Shown: piece after piece, positions 1 through 12,958 of the stretch
How positions within the stretch are numbered: position 1 is the first letter of the stretch
Layout: each line of letters opens with the position of its first letter
Assembly (NCBI GenBank): GCA_008694505.1
Contig: VZDJ01000216.1
Span: forward strand, 4,720,664 to 4,784,663
Direction of reading: 5' to 3'
Source: Cyanoderma ruficeps
Taxonomy: Eukaryota; Chordata; Aves; Passeriformes; Timaliidae
Length of the DNA: 64,000 bases
Translations under genes and position numbers: made by a program
The notes under the pieces: generated by a model
The model's input: only the letters and a program-made list of their open reading frames with translations
Database searches by the model: none
What the model was told of the DNA's origin: nothing

Positions 1-3000
1 AAGTGCAGCTCCACTGTGTGCACCAGGGGTTTTCCTTTTCCAGTAGGGCATTTGCACAGAGAATTAACTCCTGTTCAGGCTCCTGGGGCAGATTTGTGTT
101 ATGTCCAGCTGTGCAAGGCGTGTGTGATAGCATGAACTGTGTCCCTGCTCCCCTGTCTGGAGATGAAAATGCATTCCCACAGCCTGGAGCTGGGCAGGAA
201 AGTCTCCAGGAGGACACAGGCTGGCTTTGTGTGGCTCTGAGTGTCCACCCTGGACTGTCCACACACAGCAGCCCTCACCCCTGCTCCAAACCAGCTGGCT
301 GGGAGAGAACTGAATACCAACGATCCCCAAATAATCCCATATCAATCATAGAAGCCGGCTCTTTCTTTGGGACATTTTGTGTGGCAAACAGCTCAGGTTA
401 CGGAGCACCCACTGGTTTCTGTCTCTCAGCTCACAGAATAAAGCCTGATGATCTGCAGGTTGGGTGAAAATGGTTTGTTGGGGGTTTGTCTGTATGATTT
501 CCACATGCCGACACTTTTAATCCTTGGCATCAGCCAGCAGAATAAAGAAAGGGTGAAGAAAGCAATTTACATGAGAAAATATTAGATCTGTATCCTATCC
601 TAGCCTATTATTCTAAAATGTCTCTGTGGAATACAATGTTTTCTGTAAAAGGCAGGGAGCCTGGCTTCATAAACCCTTCTAAATCACCACCTCACCACAG
701 CCTCCAGCAGCTGTCCTAGTTCCTCAATTCATTTTTAGCAGTTGAGGATTAAAAAGAATACAAACCACACACTTTGAAAACAAAGCCCTCGGTGGGTCCC
801 ACACTGTGGGGAGGGGGCAACTTCTTGTGACTCCTGGAAGCTGATGTTAGCCAGCCTGGCTGAGGAATAATGGGATTGGAGAACAGGGGGATTTGTTAAA
901 TCAGCTTGAACTCATGGAACTCGTGTTTATGTGCGTTTGCTTCTAGTGGAAAACAGTAGTGACACTATTGGAAGAAAAACTAGCTTTAAAAAATAATTTA
1001 ATCTATCCACAGAGGAGCTATACAAGAAAGGGGGGATTATTGAGGAAAAAAGGAAGCGGTCCTTCAATTCTGCCAGCAATATTATGCATTTCCCTCAGCA
1101 GAGCTGAGGTTCTTTTGGAGCTTAGCCTTATCTAGGAGTGGAAACATAATGATGGGCCAACACCAGGAGATTTGTAAGTGTGTTTTTTTGGTTTAATACA
1201 TAATAGGCCTGGCTCATGTCTTCATACTGGCTTAAAAGACTGAAGAGGGGAACAAGATGTGAAAATGTCTTCATTTCCTATTCAGCAACCTCCAAAAATG
1301 AAGCCTTTAAAGAAATTCATCTCATCTGCATGGCAGTATGAAGGAAATTTTAAAGTTTAGGATCCTTGTTGATGTTTAGCTCCAGCATTTGCCTCTAACA
1401 GTGCTTCTCTGGAGTGGCTCTTCTTTGGAAGCTGACAGTATTTTGCTCCTTATAATTCTGCTTTTACCTGTGTGTTGTTTGTGGATGTCACCCATCAGGG
1501 AGACTTCAACCCTAACAGCTGGTAATGTTGCTGGCTGCTGTTGGACAAAAATAAAAATTCATCAGGCTGAATATGGAGATGACCTTGCAATGAAAAACAT
1601 GACCAGGAACTGGATAAGCTTGGTCTCCTATGAATTTTGTGTTAAAAAGTGGAAATTTGACTTTTCTATAAAGGCCAGTGCTGTGTGCAACCTGTATTTG
1701 AGTTTCTGTGCTTCTTCCTGGCTTGCTTTTCACCAGCAGCATAATTAGTTTGTTGAGGAGCTTAAACATCCCCTGTATAATCGTTTGTCTCTAGTCCTTA
1801 TATTTGCTCTATCACATTTAGCACTAACAGCACATTTTCCACCAAATCACTGCTGTTGGAACAACACATCCTTTCCTGACGTGGAGCTCCAGTCACTGGC
1901 TGTGAGCAGTAATTGACTGCAGTGGGGCTTTGATGCTCATAAGTATTTAGTCCCTCACGCTGTGCTCTTGGAATCAATAACCTCCTTTGGTCTGTAACCT
2001 AATAGAATTGCTTAGTGGATAAATTTTTGCTTGTGTTTCATCCACTTAGCTTATTTCAGTCTTCTGATAGATTTGCTCCATCAGGAGAGCCAGAGAAAAT
2101 GATCGTGTGTCATATGCCCGTGACAATAAACATCATCATATTTTCCCCTGTGTACTCCAAGACAGAGATAACTGAAAAGAATTGGGATGGATGTGCATAA
2201 AATAAGAGTTGGGTGGAAGTCAGCAGCTGATGCTGGGGGAGTAGAAGCAGAGCAGAGAAGGCTGGAAATGGGAAATCTGCTGGGCAAGCCTCTGCTCGTA
2301 TTTTCTGTGTGAGCATTGAGCCTGTGTTGCCACCAGGAGAGGCCATCCTGTCACCTCTGGGCAGGAAACCAGGCCGTTCTCAGCTCACAGGTATGTTGTA
2401 GCAGAGCCTAAAGCTCCTGGTGGGGTTGAAGGCATCCAGCTCGTGGAACAGAGGCAATGACCACGTGTGAGAGACTCTAGGCACAGGGGGAGGGTACAGA
2501 TGTGAGGATGTAGGAAACTGAATTTGGAGGAAATGAGAAAACCAGCAGGGTTTAGGCCTTGAGTCCTTGATGTGAAGCTGCCAAAGGGTTCCATTCTGCT
2601 AATGTGGGCGTTGCTTACCTCGCCCCACGTGTGGATACTTGGGCACGAAGAGGTTAACATGTCTATGCTCTTTTGTTTTGCCTCTCCCTCCAGAGAGAAA
2701 GATTTGTCTATAAAGTTATTTTTAGACGCCTTGTGAGCAAATTTAGTGGGAAGACAGGCAGCCAGCAGCCCCCGGCGATCTGCTAAGCCCACCCCTCTCA
2801 GCTTACAGAGCATAATTAGCAGATAATCACGCCAAAATCGCAGACTCCAACGGGCTAATTTTATCACATGTGCTGACATCGGTGAGGCTGTTGAGAGTAA
2901 CTCGTGGGTTGTTGGTTAAATGTGTTTCCTAACTCGTTTATGAGCTGGTGTTCTGTGTAAAGGCAAGATCAAACGCTGCTGCCTTGGTTGGGTTAGATGA

Positions 3001-5007
3001 CACAGGATGTTTCCTGGCATTAAAATTGCATTTTATTGGGACGTGCTCGCTGCTAATGGTGTTTCCAATAACGCTGTCGTGTTTTGCTGCGGGGTTGGTG
3101 TGGAGGGTGTTGGAGCTTTGATTCAGCAACGTATTCAGGCACGTGCTTCGAGGCGTGCTTGTTCCACTAACCTGTAATTATATATCTATAAATGTGTATA
3201 TAAAAAAACTGGAGGTGCCTGCTGGGATTGGGCTGTAATTTCCCATGATCTAAATGGAAATTAAGCATGTATTTTTAAGCTGCATTTATACTTAGCAGTT
3301 TTTGCTAATTTAGGGCTTTAGTAACTCCTGCCATTTTTTTAGCAAAGAGAAATATTTAAGTGTGAGGTGGTTGGGCTGCAGAGCTTTAGGACCTGCATAC
3401 TTCTCTTTCTTAGTGATATGGTAAAATAAAGATACTTCTTAATAGAAAACACAGTCATGCTTCTGGGTGCAATAAATCTAAGACAGGTAGATATAATAAA
3501 AACTATCACTATTTCCTCCTGATAATAGAAAGATAAGGTTGGCCAAGGTTACAGGGCTATAGGGTCAAAACCAGGAATCTATGGGGCAGATGACCTGAAG
3601 AACGTGGGAAAAGAGCCTGACCTCTTGCTGTCTGATTTCTGGTCCATGGGCTTGGAAAATCTGACTTTGAGAGATCTGACCAGCTTGCAGCAGCAAAGGT
3701 GGGCTGGGCTGTCCCAGAGGTCAGCAGAGCCTTTGGGTTCCCCTGGATCACAGAGGTGCCTTTTGTAGGGTTTCCCTTTTGCAGACAGATGAAGGTTTGG
3801 GATAAATCCTGAGGTGGCCAAAGGGAACTTGTGAGGTCTTTTCCATTTCCAGATACGTCTCTGGTTTTGCAGCAGGCTCTTAATGAATTATCATCCTCTG
3901 AAATGCCTCTGAGCTCCTGCCTCAGTCTCTTCCCTGCAGCATTTTGGATCTGGCCTTAGAGAAGCAAATGTCAGACACAGGAATCAGTCTCCCTCAGGTG
4001 AGCATTCAGTGCTTTGTAGGAGAGAATAGACCTTTGTAACCTGTTTTCATTTTCTGAACACTTACCATGACAAAAAGTGTCTGTGGCTGAATCGAGCACT
4101 CCTTGAGTATTTGCTGCAATATTTATCCAATTCCATACAGCTGTGAAGTCTTGCATACAGTCTCACCTCAGAGTCCTGTTCTTTGTGATTGTATCTTGTG
4201 CTTTCAGGCTAAATAAGAAAAGCAGTGGGGAAAGTAACAGCTCGGGTTGAAGTAATAATTTACTGCTAGGCTGGCAAATATATATTTGTCTAGCATATAA
4301 ACTTGGTTCCTTTTGTCCCTGATCGTGATGGAGGCTGCTTGCATAGAGGAAATATCCCTGGTGATAGACAGCCAGGTTCACTGGGCTCTGGGCGTATTCA
4401 AGAACTCTGTCTGCCTGTCACGTGGCAGATTAATTCAGAATATGGTACCACTGCCCCAAGCAGGCAAGCTCCATTCTGCAGGGAGCACAGCTCATCCCAA
4501 CAGCTGCCTCGTGAGCAGCGTGTTGGAGCAGCAAAGAAGAAATCTCTGGCATGCAGGAGTTGTGGTGGCAGCTCCAGAAATGAGATTGTGAGTCTGGTTC
4601 CATCACAAGTCCCCATTTTCCCAACCATCCATCTAAAGTTCACCCAGCAGCAGGCACTGGCTGCACCATGCCTTCAAATCCAGGCAGCCTGGATGCATGA
4701 GTCGTGCCTGGCTCTCACTCCACGCTTGCTTTTGTTGTCCAGAAGTTGTTTGTGGCTCTTCAGAGAGAGAAAACATCACCATTTGCTGACAGACAGCTGC
4801 CAAGGAGACCACCTGTCCCATTGCATCGGGGCTGAGGGCTTTCAATATTTGTTTGAACATGTGGGTCATTTTTGCCAGTTGCTTGTCAAAACACTTGCTC
4901 CATGGGAGAGGAAGGAGGGAGGTGGGAGAAGGAAAACCTTCCAACACTCTTGCAGGATGAGTTTGGGTTAATTTCCAGAGCTGTTGGGGATGGAAGAGAG
5001 CAGCTAG
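1..5007. other. Unique non-coding DNA
   Basis: I see no gene, transposon or tandem array here, apart from the possible conserved block listed at 2690-3120. Open frames are short, the best being about 164 codons on the minus strand at 2385-2879 and 222 codons on the plus strand at 4303-4971. Neither has a recognisable domain, a signal peptide with a sensible downstream protein, or paired splice signals that I could support. Confidence 0.6.
2690..3120. promoter_or_regulatory. Possible conserved non-coding element
   Basis: The block keeps several CpGs in an AT-rich setting and holds repeated TAATTA/ATTA-type homeodomain core motifs (around 2812-2820 and 2853-2860). It has no repeat signature or open frame of note. 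This base composition is typical of vertebrate conserved non-coding elements, but conservation cannot be seen from one sequence, so the call is inference only. Confidence 0.2.
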
Positions 5008-5245
5008 TGATGGGAAAAAGGGAAACAGTTTTAAATGAAAAGAAATTTAGATTAGATGCTAGATAGAAATTCTTCCCTGTGAGGGTGGTGACGCCCTGGC
5101 ACAGGGTGCCCAGGGAAGCTGTGACTGCCCCTGGGCCCCTAGAAGTGTCCAAGACCAGACTGGATGGGGTTTGGAGCAACATGGGACAGTGGAAGGTGCC
5201 AGGGTGTTCCTTCCAACTCAAACCATTCCGGGATTCCAGGTTCAT
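5008..5245 (+). mobile_element. CR1 LINE 3' fragment (young type)
   Basis: This segment follows the avian CR1 3' untranslated end in order. It has the 'gaagaaattcttcc'-like block (here ATAGAAATTCTTCCCTGTGA, 5063-5082), the 'ccctggcacagggtgcccag' block, the 'gaagtgtccaag' block and finally CCTTCCAACTCAAACCATTC at the tail. About 45 bp just before the tail appear deleted relative to the usual element. The 5' end is truncated, as is normal for CR1 copies. It is non-autonomous and non-coding. Confidence 0.85.
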
Positions 5246-5734
5246 TTCCACTGCAGTCACAGCAGAGATGATTGTTTCAGTTGTGATCCAGCTCCCAGTG
5301 GATCTGCAGTTTCATTTTTCCATCACTCTGTGCAGTGTCAGCCACACCACGTGTCCTGCTCTCTCACATTCCCAGTGTGAATGCCACAGGGGTCTGGGCT
5401 CCATGGCCCACGCAGTTCCCAGGGTGCAATGAAGCCTTCAATTCCATCCTCTGAAGCTGAGCTCTCCCAGTAAAACATTTCAGTGGAGAGAAGAGCGAAT
5501 TCAGATAAAATCAAGATTCGTTCTAGATTTTTCTAATCAGATCTACGTATTTCCCAGCTTTCACTAATTATGGAAAACCAATTTAATTCACCATTTTTAC
5601 TTGGCTTCCTAGTCAGTTCTGAAGACAGACAGAAAAGTTACTGCTGGTAGTTCAGATCCTGCCAAAAACCTCCTGAGAATCAGCTACTGAGGTTTCTGTG
5701 TTTAAGCACTGACAGATGGAAATGGTATCTGATG
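5246..5734. other. Unique non-coding DNA
   Basis: This is AT-rich sequence between two CR1 pieces. No gene or repeat is recognised. Confidence 0.5.
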
Positions 5735-6035
5735 CTTTAGTGTTCTTTAATTGAGCTCTCAAAGGCATGACAAGGTCCAATGGCTGGAAACTGAAGCCAG
5801 ACAAATTCAAATTGGAAATAAGGTACAAATTTTTAACAGTGAGCGTAATTAAACTCTGGAACAGTTTATCAGGGTATGTGATGGATTCTCCATGGTTTGA
5901 TCTCTTCAAATCAAGAATGCATGTCTTCCTCAGAAACACTCCATAGCTCAAGCAGAACTTAGGGGGCTCAATACAGATTTTTCAAAAAATGCAATTGTGT
6001 GACCTGGATGATGCAGGAGGTCAGGCTACCAAATC
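5735..6035 (+). mobile_element. Ancient amniote-type CR1 3' fragment
   Basis: The stretch carries the signature of the old CR1 lineage common in turtles and crocodilians. In order these are 'caatggctggaaactgaag', 'ccagacaaattcaaattgg', 'aatttttaacagtgag', 'gtgatggattctcc', a 'ttcaaatcaagaatgcatg' block and a closing 'tgcaggaggtcaggct' block near 6015. It is clearly more diverged than the younger CR1 tails in the window. It is the same lineage as 7840-9345 and 40385-40670. Boundaries are approximate. Confidence 0.75.
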
Positions 6036-7839
6036 TCCAGAGAAAATAATCTGTGAATCTAAACCCAAACAAGTCCCTTGATTCCAAGCCCTGCTTTTAA
6101 ACTGGACCTAAATTCCCTCCCTGCTTAATTCTGTCTGCTTGGAAAAACAAGAAGGACTTTCTAAGGCAGCAGTTTGAGGACTTTAATGCAGTCTTTTCAT
6201 CCATGAGGGTTTTGGCCAAGATGCTGGAGAGCTTGAGCCTTCCCTTTGGGCTCCACAGAATGGCTCTTTCTCGCCCCAGGTGGTCCTCTGTGGTTGAGTA
6301 GAGCTGGCCCTGTGGTCAGAAGTGCTGCTGAGCAGTTGCATCTTGGGGAGCCAGGTATTCACTCCCCACTTCCCCCTGGTTCCAGGAACACCTTTCTCCT
6401 CTGCTTGTTGTTTTGGGGATTCTGCTCACCTCCAGAGTTAAATTTAGCTCGGTGCCACGCAGCTCTTACATCCCCCAGAGTTAATTAGTGGTGCTGTGCA
6501 AGCTGAATCATGAAGTGCATCATTAAGAATGGCACACAGGTTAGGAAAAAAGTCCGGCCAGCAGAGTTTCAAGGCACCTCCTTTTTCCTGAGGCTGCACA
6601 CGCTGTTTCCCCAGTTTCACTTTTATGTGGCACCGTTGTAACGACTGCAGGGACTGGATGCAGCTGCCAACAAAAACTGGCAAAACAGAAGGTGGAAGAG
6701 GTCTCTTAATTGGCTCCAAGTACCAGTTTCTCTAGAGGGGCTTTACTTACCAGGGAGAAACTGTTGAGCGGCGCAGGAGCAGGTCACACCTGCAGAGCAA
6801 ATGGGTTTCCTCAGTCTGAAGACATCCACAGAGCAGAGTAATAACAAGGCAGAAATATCAGAGTTTGGTTTTTAAGGGACGTCTGAGAATGCAAAGGAAT
6901 TGCCCTTTATTAAAAAGGCCAGACCAGAGTCTCTCTGGGTGCATATCGAGTACTGAGCACAGATTTTTCACAAGGATCCTTTCTGGAGAGGGGAGGAGGG
7001 AGGTGGGTGGAGAAGAGGAGGAGACAGCCAGGGAATTTAACTCTTAAGGACCTTCCTCAACAATCTTGTTTTGCAAAGAAATCTTTGCCATGGAAGCATC
7101 TTCTCCCTGATGAGTGAGGGTTTTCATTTCCTCTTTTGTCCCCTGTATTTTTATATTCCTTCAACCCATGCATCCCTTATAGGTTTTGTGAAATTTCTTA
7201 CTGCTCACTTCTATTCATTGCCACTACCATTTTTTGTTTACTATGAAGAAGAGTTTCACATTTATTTTCTACTTCATGATTTGGCTTTTGCTTGTTCTCC
7301 AAGCCAGAGGAACTTTTTGCCAGCTCAACCTTCTTTCTTTTCCATGGGATTGTGGTTCCCCCATGTAGGGAGGAAAATGGTCTTGAACAGTTCCCAATTA
7401 TCAGTCACGTATTCCTGCTCAAATTCTTTCTTTCAGTTGTTTTGCTTTGTAATTATTTTCAGCTTTGTTAAGCTGGCATTGGAAATCATCAAGTAGATAC
7501 ATTACTCATTTGGACTTTATTCTATTTGCACATAACAAATGTAATCAAATCAGTCTCTTGTACCTAAGCTGCTGCTATATTTTTACATTCTGTCATCAGT
7601 TCCCCTTGATCTGCAAAAATGAGGTCTAATATAGAATTTCTTCTATGTTAGGTGCAATTGGTTTTGTGTCTGGATATTTTCAAGTGTAATTTTAGGAATT
7701 CCGAGCACATTTTTAGTATTTGCAGCACAAGGCTCCGACATATGGCTTTCAAAACGAAATCCCCATAGAAATGCAGCTCTCTTTCTTGAGTGGAATAACT
7801 ATGTTTACAATAGCTCAGTGCTGCATGAAAATGATAGTG
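6036..7839. other. Unique non-coding DNA
   Basis: No gene or repeat is recognised. The part around 6440-6700 retains CpGs and an ATTAATTAG-like motif (6479-6488) and could be regulatory, but there is no direct evidence. A 141-codon plus-strand frame at 7071-7496 is rich in F, L and S, as expected of pyrimidine-rich non-coding DNA. Confidence 0.5.
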
Positions 7840-9345
7840 TTGTTAGTAATATTGAACAGAATTTTGAAGAGTTCAATAAATATTTCTGCTCCTTACAAGG
7901 GAAAAAGGGAGACTGTGTGATCATGTCCTTTAACAATAAAACACCTTTTATATTGAATGAGGATTGTATAGCAGCTCTTAATTAGAGATAATAAATACCA
8001 GCGAGTTACATCCGTGTGGAAGAATTTTAGCTGTGTGCCATTATTTTTTTAAGGGATAAACAAGGTGGCTCACAGAACTACGGATTTTTCTGCCTGACAT
8101 TAATCCCAGACAAAATAATGGAATTACTGATAGGGCATGTAATTAGTAAAGAATTAAAGGGATTAATACAAGTAGTGTCAATCAACTTGGGCTTATAGCA
8201 TATAGTTCTTGTCTAATTAGATTTTTTTTTTCTGGGAAGATTACAAATTGTGTTGATAAATGTAATAGTACTGATATGATAAACTTGTGGGAAGGCCTGA
8301 GGACGCTGATGTGATCTCATGGCTGACCCTGCAGGTTGGAGCAGGTGACCTCCTGAGGCCCTTTCCAACCTGGAACACCCAGTGGTCCCTTGCAAGGATC
8401 GCCTTTGGCTACAAATAGCTTCTCATACAGGACTGGGATAATAGAAAACCAATTAGGCGCCAATGAAATAGATAAGAAACTGCTGTACTCTCCAGTTTTA
8501 AATGGAAATTCATCAGTGAAGCTTCTAATGGAGTCCTGGGGGTTATCACAGATCTACCTCTGTGGTGAGGTCAGAATCTGAAGATCACTGAAATAAAGGA
8601 TGGATCACCAGAGCAGAATGATTCAGGTCTCATTAGTAACCTAAATGAAAACAAGCCACATGTTTTAATAGGACCCATGTAGAGCTGAGCCATGTCCAGG
8701 GAACTGTGGACACTGAAAAAGAAGTGTGGAGCTGTGGGACCATCAGCAAGCACAGACCCCTGTGAGAGTGGGACAGAGAAGAAAAATGTCATATTTGGGG
8801 GTATAAAACCAGGAATATTTGAGAAAAGAGGAAGGGACTCCTCCTGTAGTTTTGCAGTTGAGGCTTTGGCAATTCAAGGAAAACATTGTCACCACCATTT
8901 GGAGAAAATTGAGGAAGAGGACTCATTAAATGTTTGGAAAGCACCTCCACCCACTGGAGACTGGAGGAGACACTTTGCATCATCCAGCAGAGAGGAAGGT
9001 GACGGAGAGTTTTGATCACTCTGATGGACAGAAACATAAATACAGTGAAAAAGCTGAGTTCAGTCCAGCAAATAAAGGCAATAAAACCCAGCAGAGAGAA
9101 ACCAAAGGTAGAGGAGCTCAGACTAGACATAAACCACACTCAGCAGTGAGGGCAATTAACCACTCACAACAGCACACTGAGAAATATGAAGCTCTCTGTT
9201 TCACTGGAAATTTTTACATGGTTTTTCTTTTCCCGGTATTTCTGTTCCAGTTTTTGAAGGAATCAATTCTGGGAAGTCGTGTGACCTGTGTTATCCAGGG
9301 GATCAGAAGTCAAAATCACAGTGGCCTCATCGGGTTTTATCATCG
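7840..9345 (+). mobile_element. Ancient amniote-type CR1, RT region to 3' end
   Basis: A long, decayed LINE copy. Blocks of the old CR1 lineage appear in the right order. 7867-7892 matches the 'ttcaataaatatttctgctcc' block. 8053-8270 matches the reverse-transcriptase region, with the 'gacattaatcccagacaaaataatggaa', 'aaagaattaaaggga' and 'aatcaacttgggcttatag' parts. 8470-8545 matches the 'aatggaaattcatca ... ggagtcctggggg' part. 8660-8740 and 8800-8935 match later blocks. 9145-9165 matches 'cagtgagggcaattaacc'. 9281-9340 is the terminal 'gacctgtgttatcc ... ggcctcat' block. The reading frame is destroyed by stops and indels, so it encodes nothing. About 100 bp at 8290-8390 look like a separate younger CR1 tail. 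Confidence 0.75.
8290..8390 (+). mobile_element. Possible CR1 tail inside the ancient CR1
   Basis: The stretch contains GGCCCTTTCCAACCTGGAA (8358-8376), preceded by GGAGCAGGTGACCTCCTGA, which is the classic end of a younger avian CR1. The surrounding sequence is the ancient CR1 on both sides, so this is either a nested insertion or a diverged part of the host element. Confidence 0.45.
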
Positions 9346-11832
9346 ATTGCTCCAAGGGCCTCTGGCACGATGTGTGCTCCCAGCTCAGCTGCCTGTGTCC
9401 CACACAAGAGGAGGGCTCACAAAAATAGGCTGATCTAGAAGGGGTCCAGGAGGTTTTTTTTTGTTTTTTACCAGCTTTGATGAGGATTTTAGGGAAAAAA
9501 AAAAGAAACAATGAACCCAGGACTAAATTTTCTGAAAACCTTGTTACTTACTAAAGCATTGTGGATACAGATTAATTCACTCAGCTTCTTATTGATTCCT
9601 CCTCCCCTTGGGAGACCAGAGGCACATCCACAGGGGCTCCACTTCCTCACCAGGAGGGAATGATACTGATGTGTTTATGGCTACTGATGCTTTCCACTGG
9701 CTGAGGAGATTCCCAAGACTAAATGCAATGTTCAGAAGGTGAAGTGAGGAGAGATGAATTCCCTCTGGGACTGGTGTCTGCAGCCCTTGGACTTTATTCT
9801 CATGTGGCTGTTCATTCATGTTCTGATTCAGCTCTGAAAGTGCCCAAATGTTTTTAAACTCCTGAATATTTTCAAGAATTCACCTACACGTTTGGAAACA
9901 GTAGGGGAAAAAGAACAGCAGCCTGTGAATGAATGTGATTAACAGGTCATGGTTATTCCCAGATCCTTCTTTTTAATATAATTACTTCATTACAACATAG
10001 CCATGTCACAGAACTTCTATAAATAAGTGCTGATTTCTGGCTGCTTGGACTCTTTTAAAGTTCAGACCTTGGAGAGGAAAAGAAATTTGGAATGGAGAAA
10101 AATAGCAATTAGAGTTAAATGGTAAAATGGAGAGTTAATGTGTAGTGAGTAAAACTCCTTTGAGTGGAAAATGTTTTTTGTGTTAACTTTTGTAAGAAAA
10201 CAGTTTTCCATACTTGTCAGGCTTGACAGTTAAAGTTAATAGTGTTAAAAAACAGAGTACTGAAAAATGTTCCCTTCGGTGTGAAAGATTTATTCAATGA
10301 GAGTTTGCTTGAAAAGTTATTTTGGCTAAGGGTGCTGGCTTTTGCCTAATGCTTGGAACAAAGATCCTCGCTGTGTTACTGGGATGGGGACAGCCTCAAA
10401 TGTATGACTTCCCAATTAAGATGACATGACCTATTTTGTTGTATTGTTGACCCCTTTTTGAATAGAATGCCCCTCTTTAAATGCACATTCTTCCCCTGTC
10501 TGGAAAACCACATCAAGCAAATGCTGATCTCACTCTGCCTGGAGAAAGCTTGGGATGTGCAGGGGTGCTCAGAGACAGAATTTGTGAGTTAATCTGCACT
10601 GAAAGCAGACTGAATAGTGAGTTGAACTGTTTCTACCCATTACACGTTACTTAGCAAGGCAGTTAGAGCCTGAAATTTCTCGTGTCATATTTGTGTGGCC
10701 AAGAGAGGCTGTCCAGTGGCAGAGCTGTCTCTGCCTTGGCTGTGGTGGGGGCGGAGGTCTGTAAAGGAGTTGAGTGGCAGCAGAAGCATGGCTGGGTGCT
10801 CTGGGGATCTTTCCTCAGCCATTTCTGGCTGCCTGGTAACTCACTGGGGAGGGAAGGGTTTTTCACAAGTGTCCATCAATCCTACAGACATGGAGCTGCT
10901 TGCTCCTTACTTACCTCAGCACTTCCAAAAATATTGTGCCTCTGATCCATAGGGGGTGGAAGCTGAGGGCAGTTTCCCTTTTAACACCAGAGGGTTTTGT
11001 CTCTTGAAGCATCCTCTGGTTTTTCATCTAATTGTGACCCTGATAAATCAGTGGTGTCCCTGACAGGCTGTGTGGACGTGCCTTCTGGTTTTGTTCTGAC
11101 TGTGGCCCGGGTTCCTCCAAAGCAAAGGCTCGTGAATGGGCTTTTGAAATCTGTCTGCCCATGGTACCCTTTTTCAGCCCCCTAATTTAGTGCTGCTTTT
11201 TATTTTTTAGACCTCTCAAAATACCCGAATTCTACCTGTTAAAGAACCTTGTAAATACGGAGTCAGCATAGGTTGGCAGAGGTCCACTGGCCTCCAACAA
11301 GAGCTGGTTGGCACCATCTGGGAATCTATTCTGGCATCCAGAATAAATTCATCAATAGTGCCCAGAGAGGCAGAGGTTATAATTAATAGAGTTAAAAAGC
11401 TCTGGTTTAGAGCCCACCCTTGACAGAAATGATATTTTCTTGAGTTCATATTGAGCAAGACTGCATTGCATGGCTTTTCCAGAAGAAAGCCATAAAGCCC
11501 TTGAGGCTCCCACACTCCCTGGGCATGTCATGTGCAGGTTCTGTGTTGAATGCAGTTTTGGAACTGCTGCTCTTCCCAGCCCTCTCCTTTGCTTTATCCT
11601 GTTTGGATATCCTGGAGAGTTTGGTTGCAAAGAGAAAATAGATCGTGGAACCCTCACTGTAAACATCTGAGAGTGCAACATGTGCTTGGTTTAAAGGTTT
11701 CCCGGTGATGTTTTTAATCCTTCAGTAAATTAAACTCTGAATGATACCCCTGTGACCCCAGTGATATGAGGGGCTGAGGGGCAGCAGTATCTGGAAGCTT
11801 TTGGATGTGTGGGGTTTCAGCTCCTGTCGCTG
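9346..11832. other. Unique non-coding DNA
   Basis: No gene, transposon or tandem array is recognised. There are short A and T runs (for example at 9459-9505) and no open frame above about 110 codons of any interest. Confidence 0.5.
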
Positions 11833-11884
11833 AAAATTAAGAAATTAATAAAATTAATAATCAATAATAATAATTATAATAATT
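11833..11884. repeat. AT-rich simple repeat, (TAA)n-like
   Basis: Imperfect ATTAATAA / AATAATAATA units run for about 50 bp with no G or C except isolated bases. Confidence 0.8.
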
Positions 11885-12914
11885 CAAGGCACAGCTGGAG
11901 CCTCTCACCCTCCTCCAGCTACACCTCACTGGAGACACTGCAGTGATCTTGCTCGGATGGATTCTGGGATCAGCACCAGGGCAGCAGCAGAGTCGGTCTA
12001 GGGAAGAATGTTGATTTTGTCCACCTTCACATCTGTCCAAGAGGGGCTTTGTTAATGCTACAGCTGAGTCAGAGTCCCCTGACTTGGTAGGTGGATGTAT
12101 TTATCCTGGAGAAAATTCCACATTCCTCACCTGGTGAGTTCTGAGAACCCATATTTACCAGTGCAAGGGGCTGGGGAGAGCAAGGAAGTGCAAGATCCAC
12201 GTGGATGAAGTCATTAAATTACTACTTCGACAGACATTTCTCGAGGAGGGTTGTAAATTTTTTCAGATTCACGAGGACTTGAGCAAAAATGTTCACCATG
12301 TGGTTCCCAGAATGGTTCCTAAATCCAGCTTTAGGTCCTGTCATAAAAGAAGACTGATTCCTACTGGCACAGAAGAGCTGCATCTCTGAATTGTGAGTGC
12401 TGCTGGTGCAGAGAGCCTGAATGCCCAGAGATGGAGTCAGAGCCCAGCTTTGTGCTCCTACAACTGAAATCCAGGCACCAGATCACTTTTTTCTGCAAAC
12501 TACATTGCTCATGGATGTTTTCATGAGGTATGAAAGCTTTCTATGAAGAATGATTTCAAGTTACCCTCCTACTTCCCCTCAGGGCCAGTAGCTCTCAGGA
12601 AAAAATAAAACTGACCCCAAAATGAGCTGACCTCCTTGCTGATAGAGAGTTTTCCATTTAGCTCAGTTTATGAGTGTGGATTTGGGCTGGTCATTGCTGT
12701 GCCTGACTGGGTTCAGAGCCATCTGCCTGGTGTTGGGATTCCATGTGCTGCCTCTTCAGCCAGGCTTCAGATGGTCCCTGTGGCAGGAGAAGGGCAGGTT
12801 CTCAGCTATGGTGGCAATCCATGGGCTTTTAAATGGAAATTATATTGTTATCTGTTTGGAAGCAATGTTGCAGCACTCTGTGTGGAAAGGAAAAATGTGC
12901 CCAATGTGTTTAGC
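11885..12914. other. Unique non-coding DNA
   Basis: Nothing recognisable is present. Confidence 0.5.
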
Positions 12915-12958
12915 ATTATTATTATTATTATTATNATTACTATTATTACTATTATTGT
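12915..12958. repeat. (ATT)n microsatellite
   Basis: About 14 ATT units, becoming interrupted ACTATT units at the right end. A single N at 12935 lies inside the array, probably an unresolved base in the repeat. Confidence 0.95.

Noticed and set aside
4303..4971. 222-codon plus-strand frame
   Set aside because: No recognisable domain. Overlapping frames on both strands show this is a stop-poor stretch rather than a gene.
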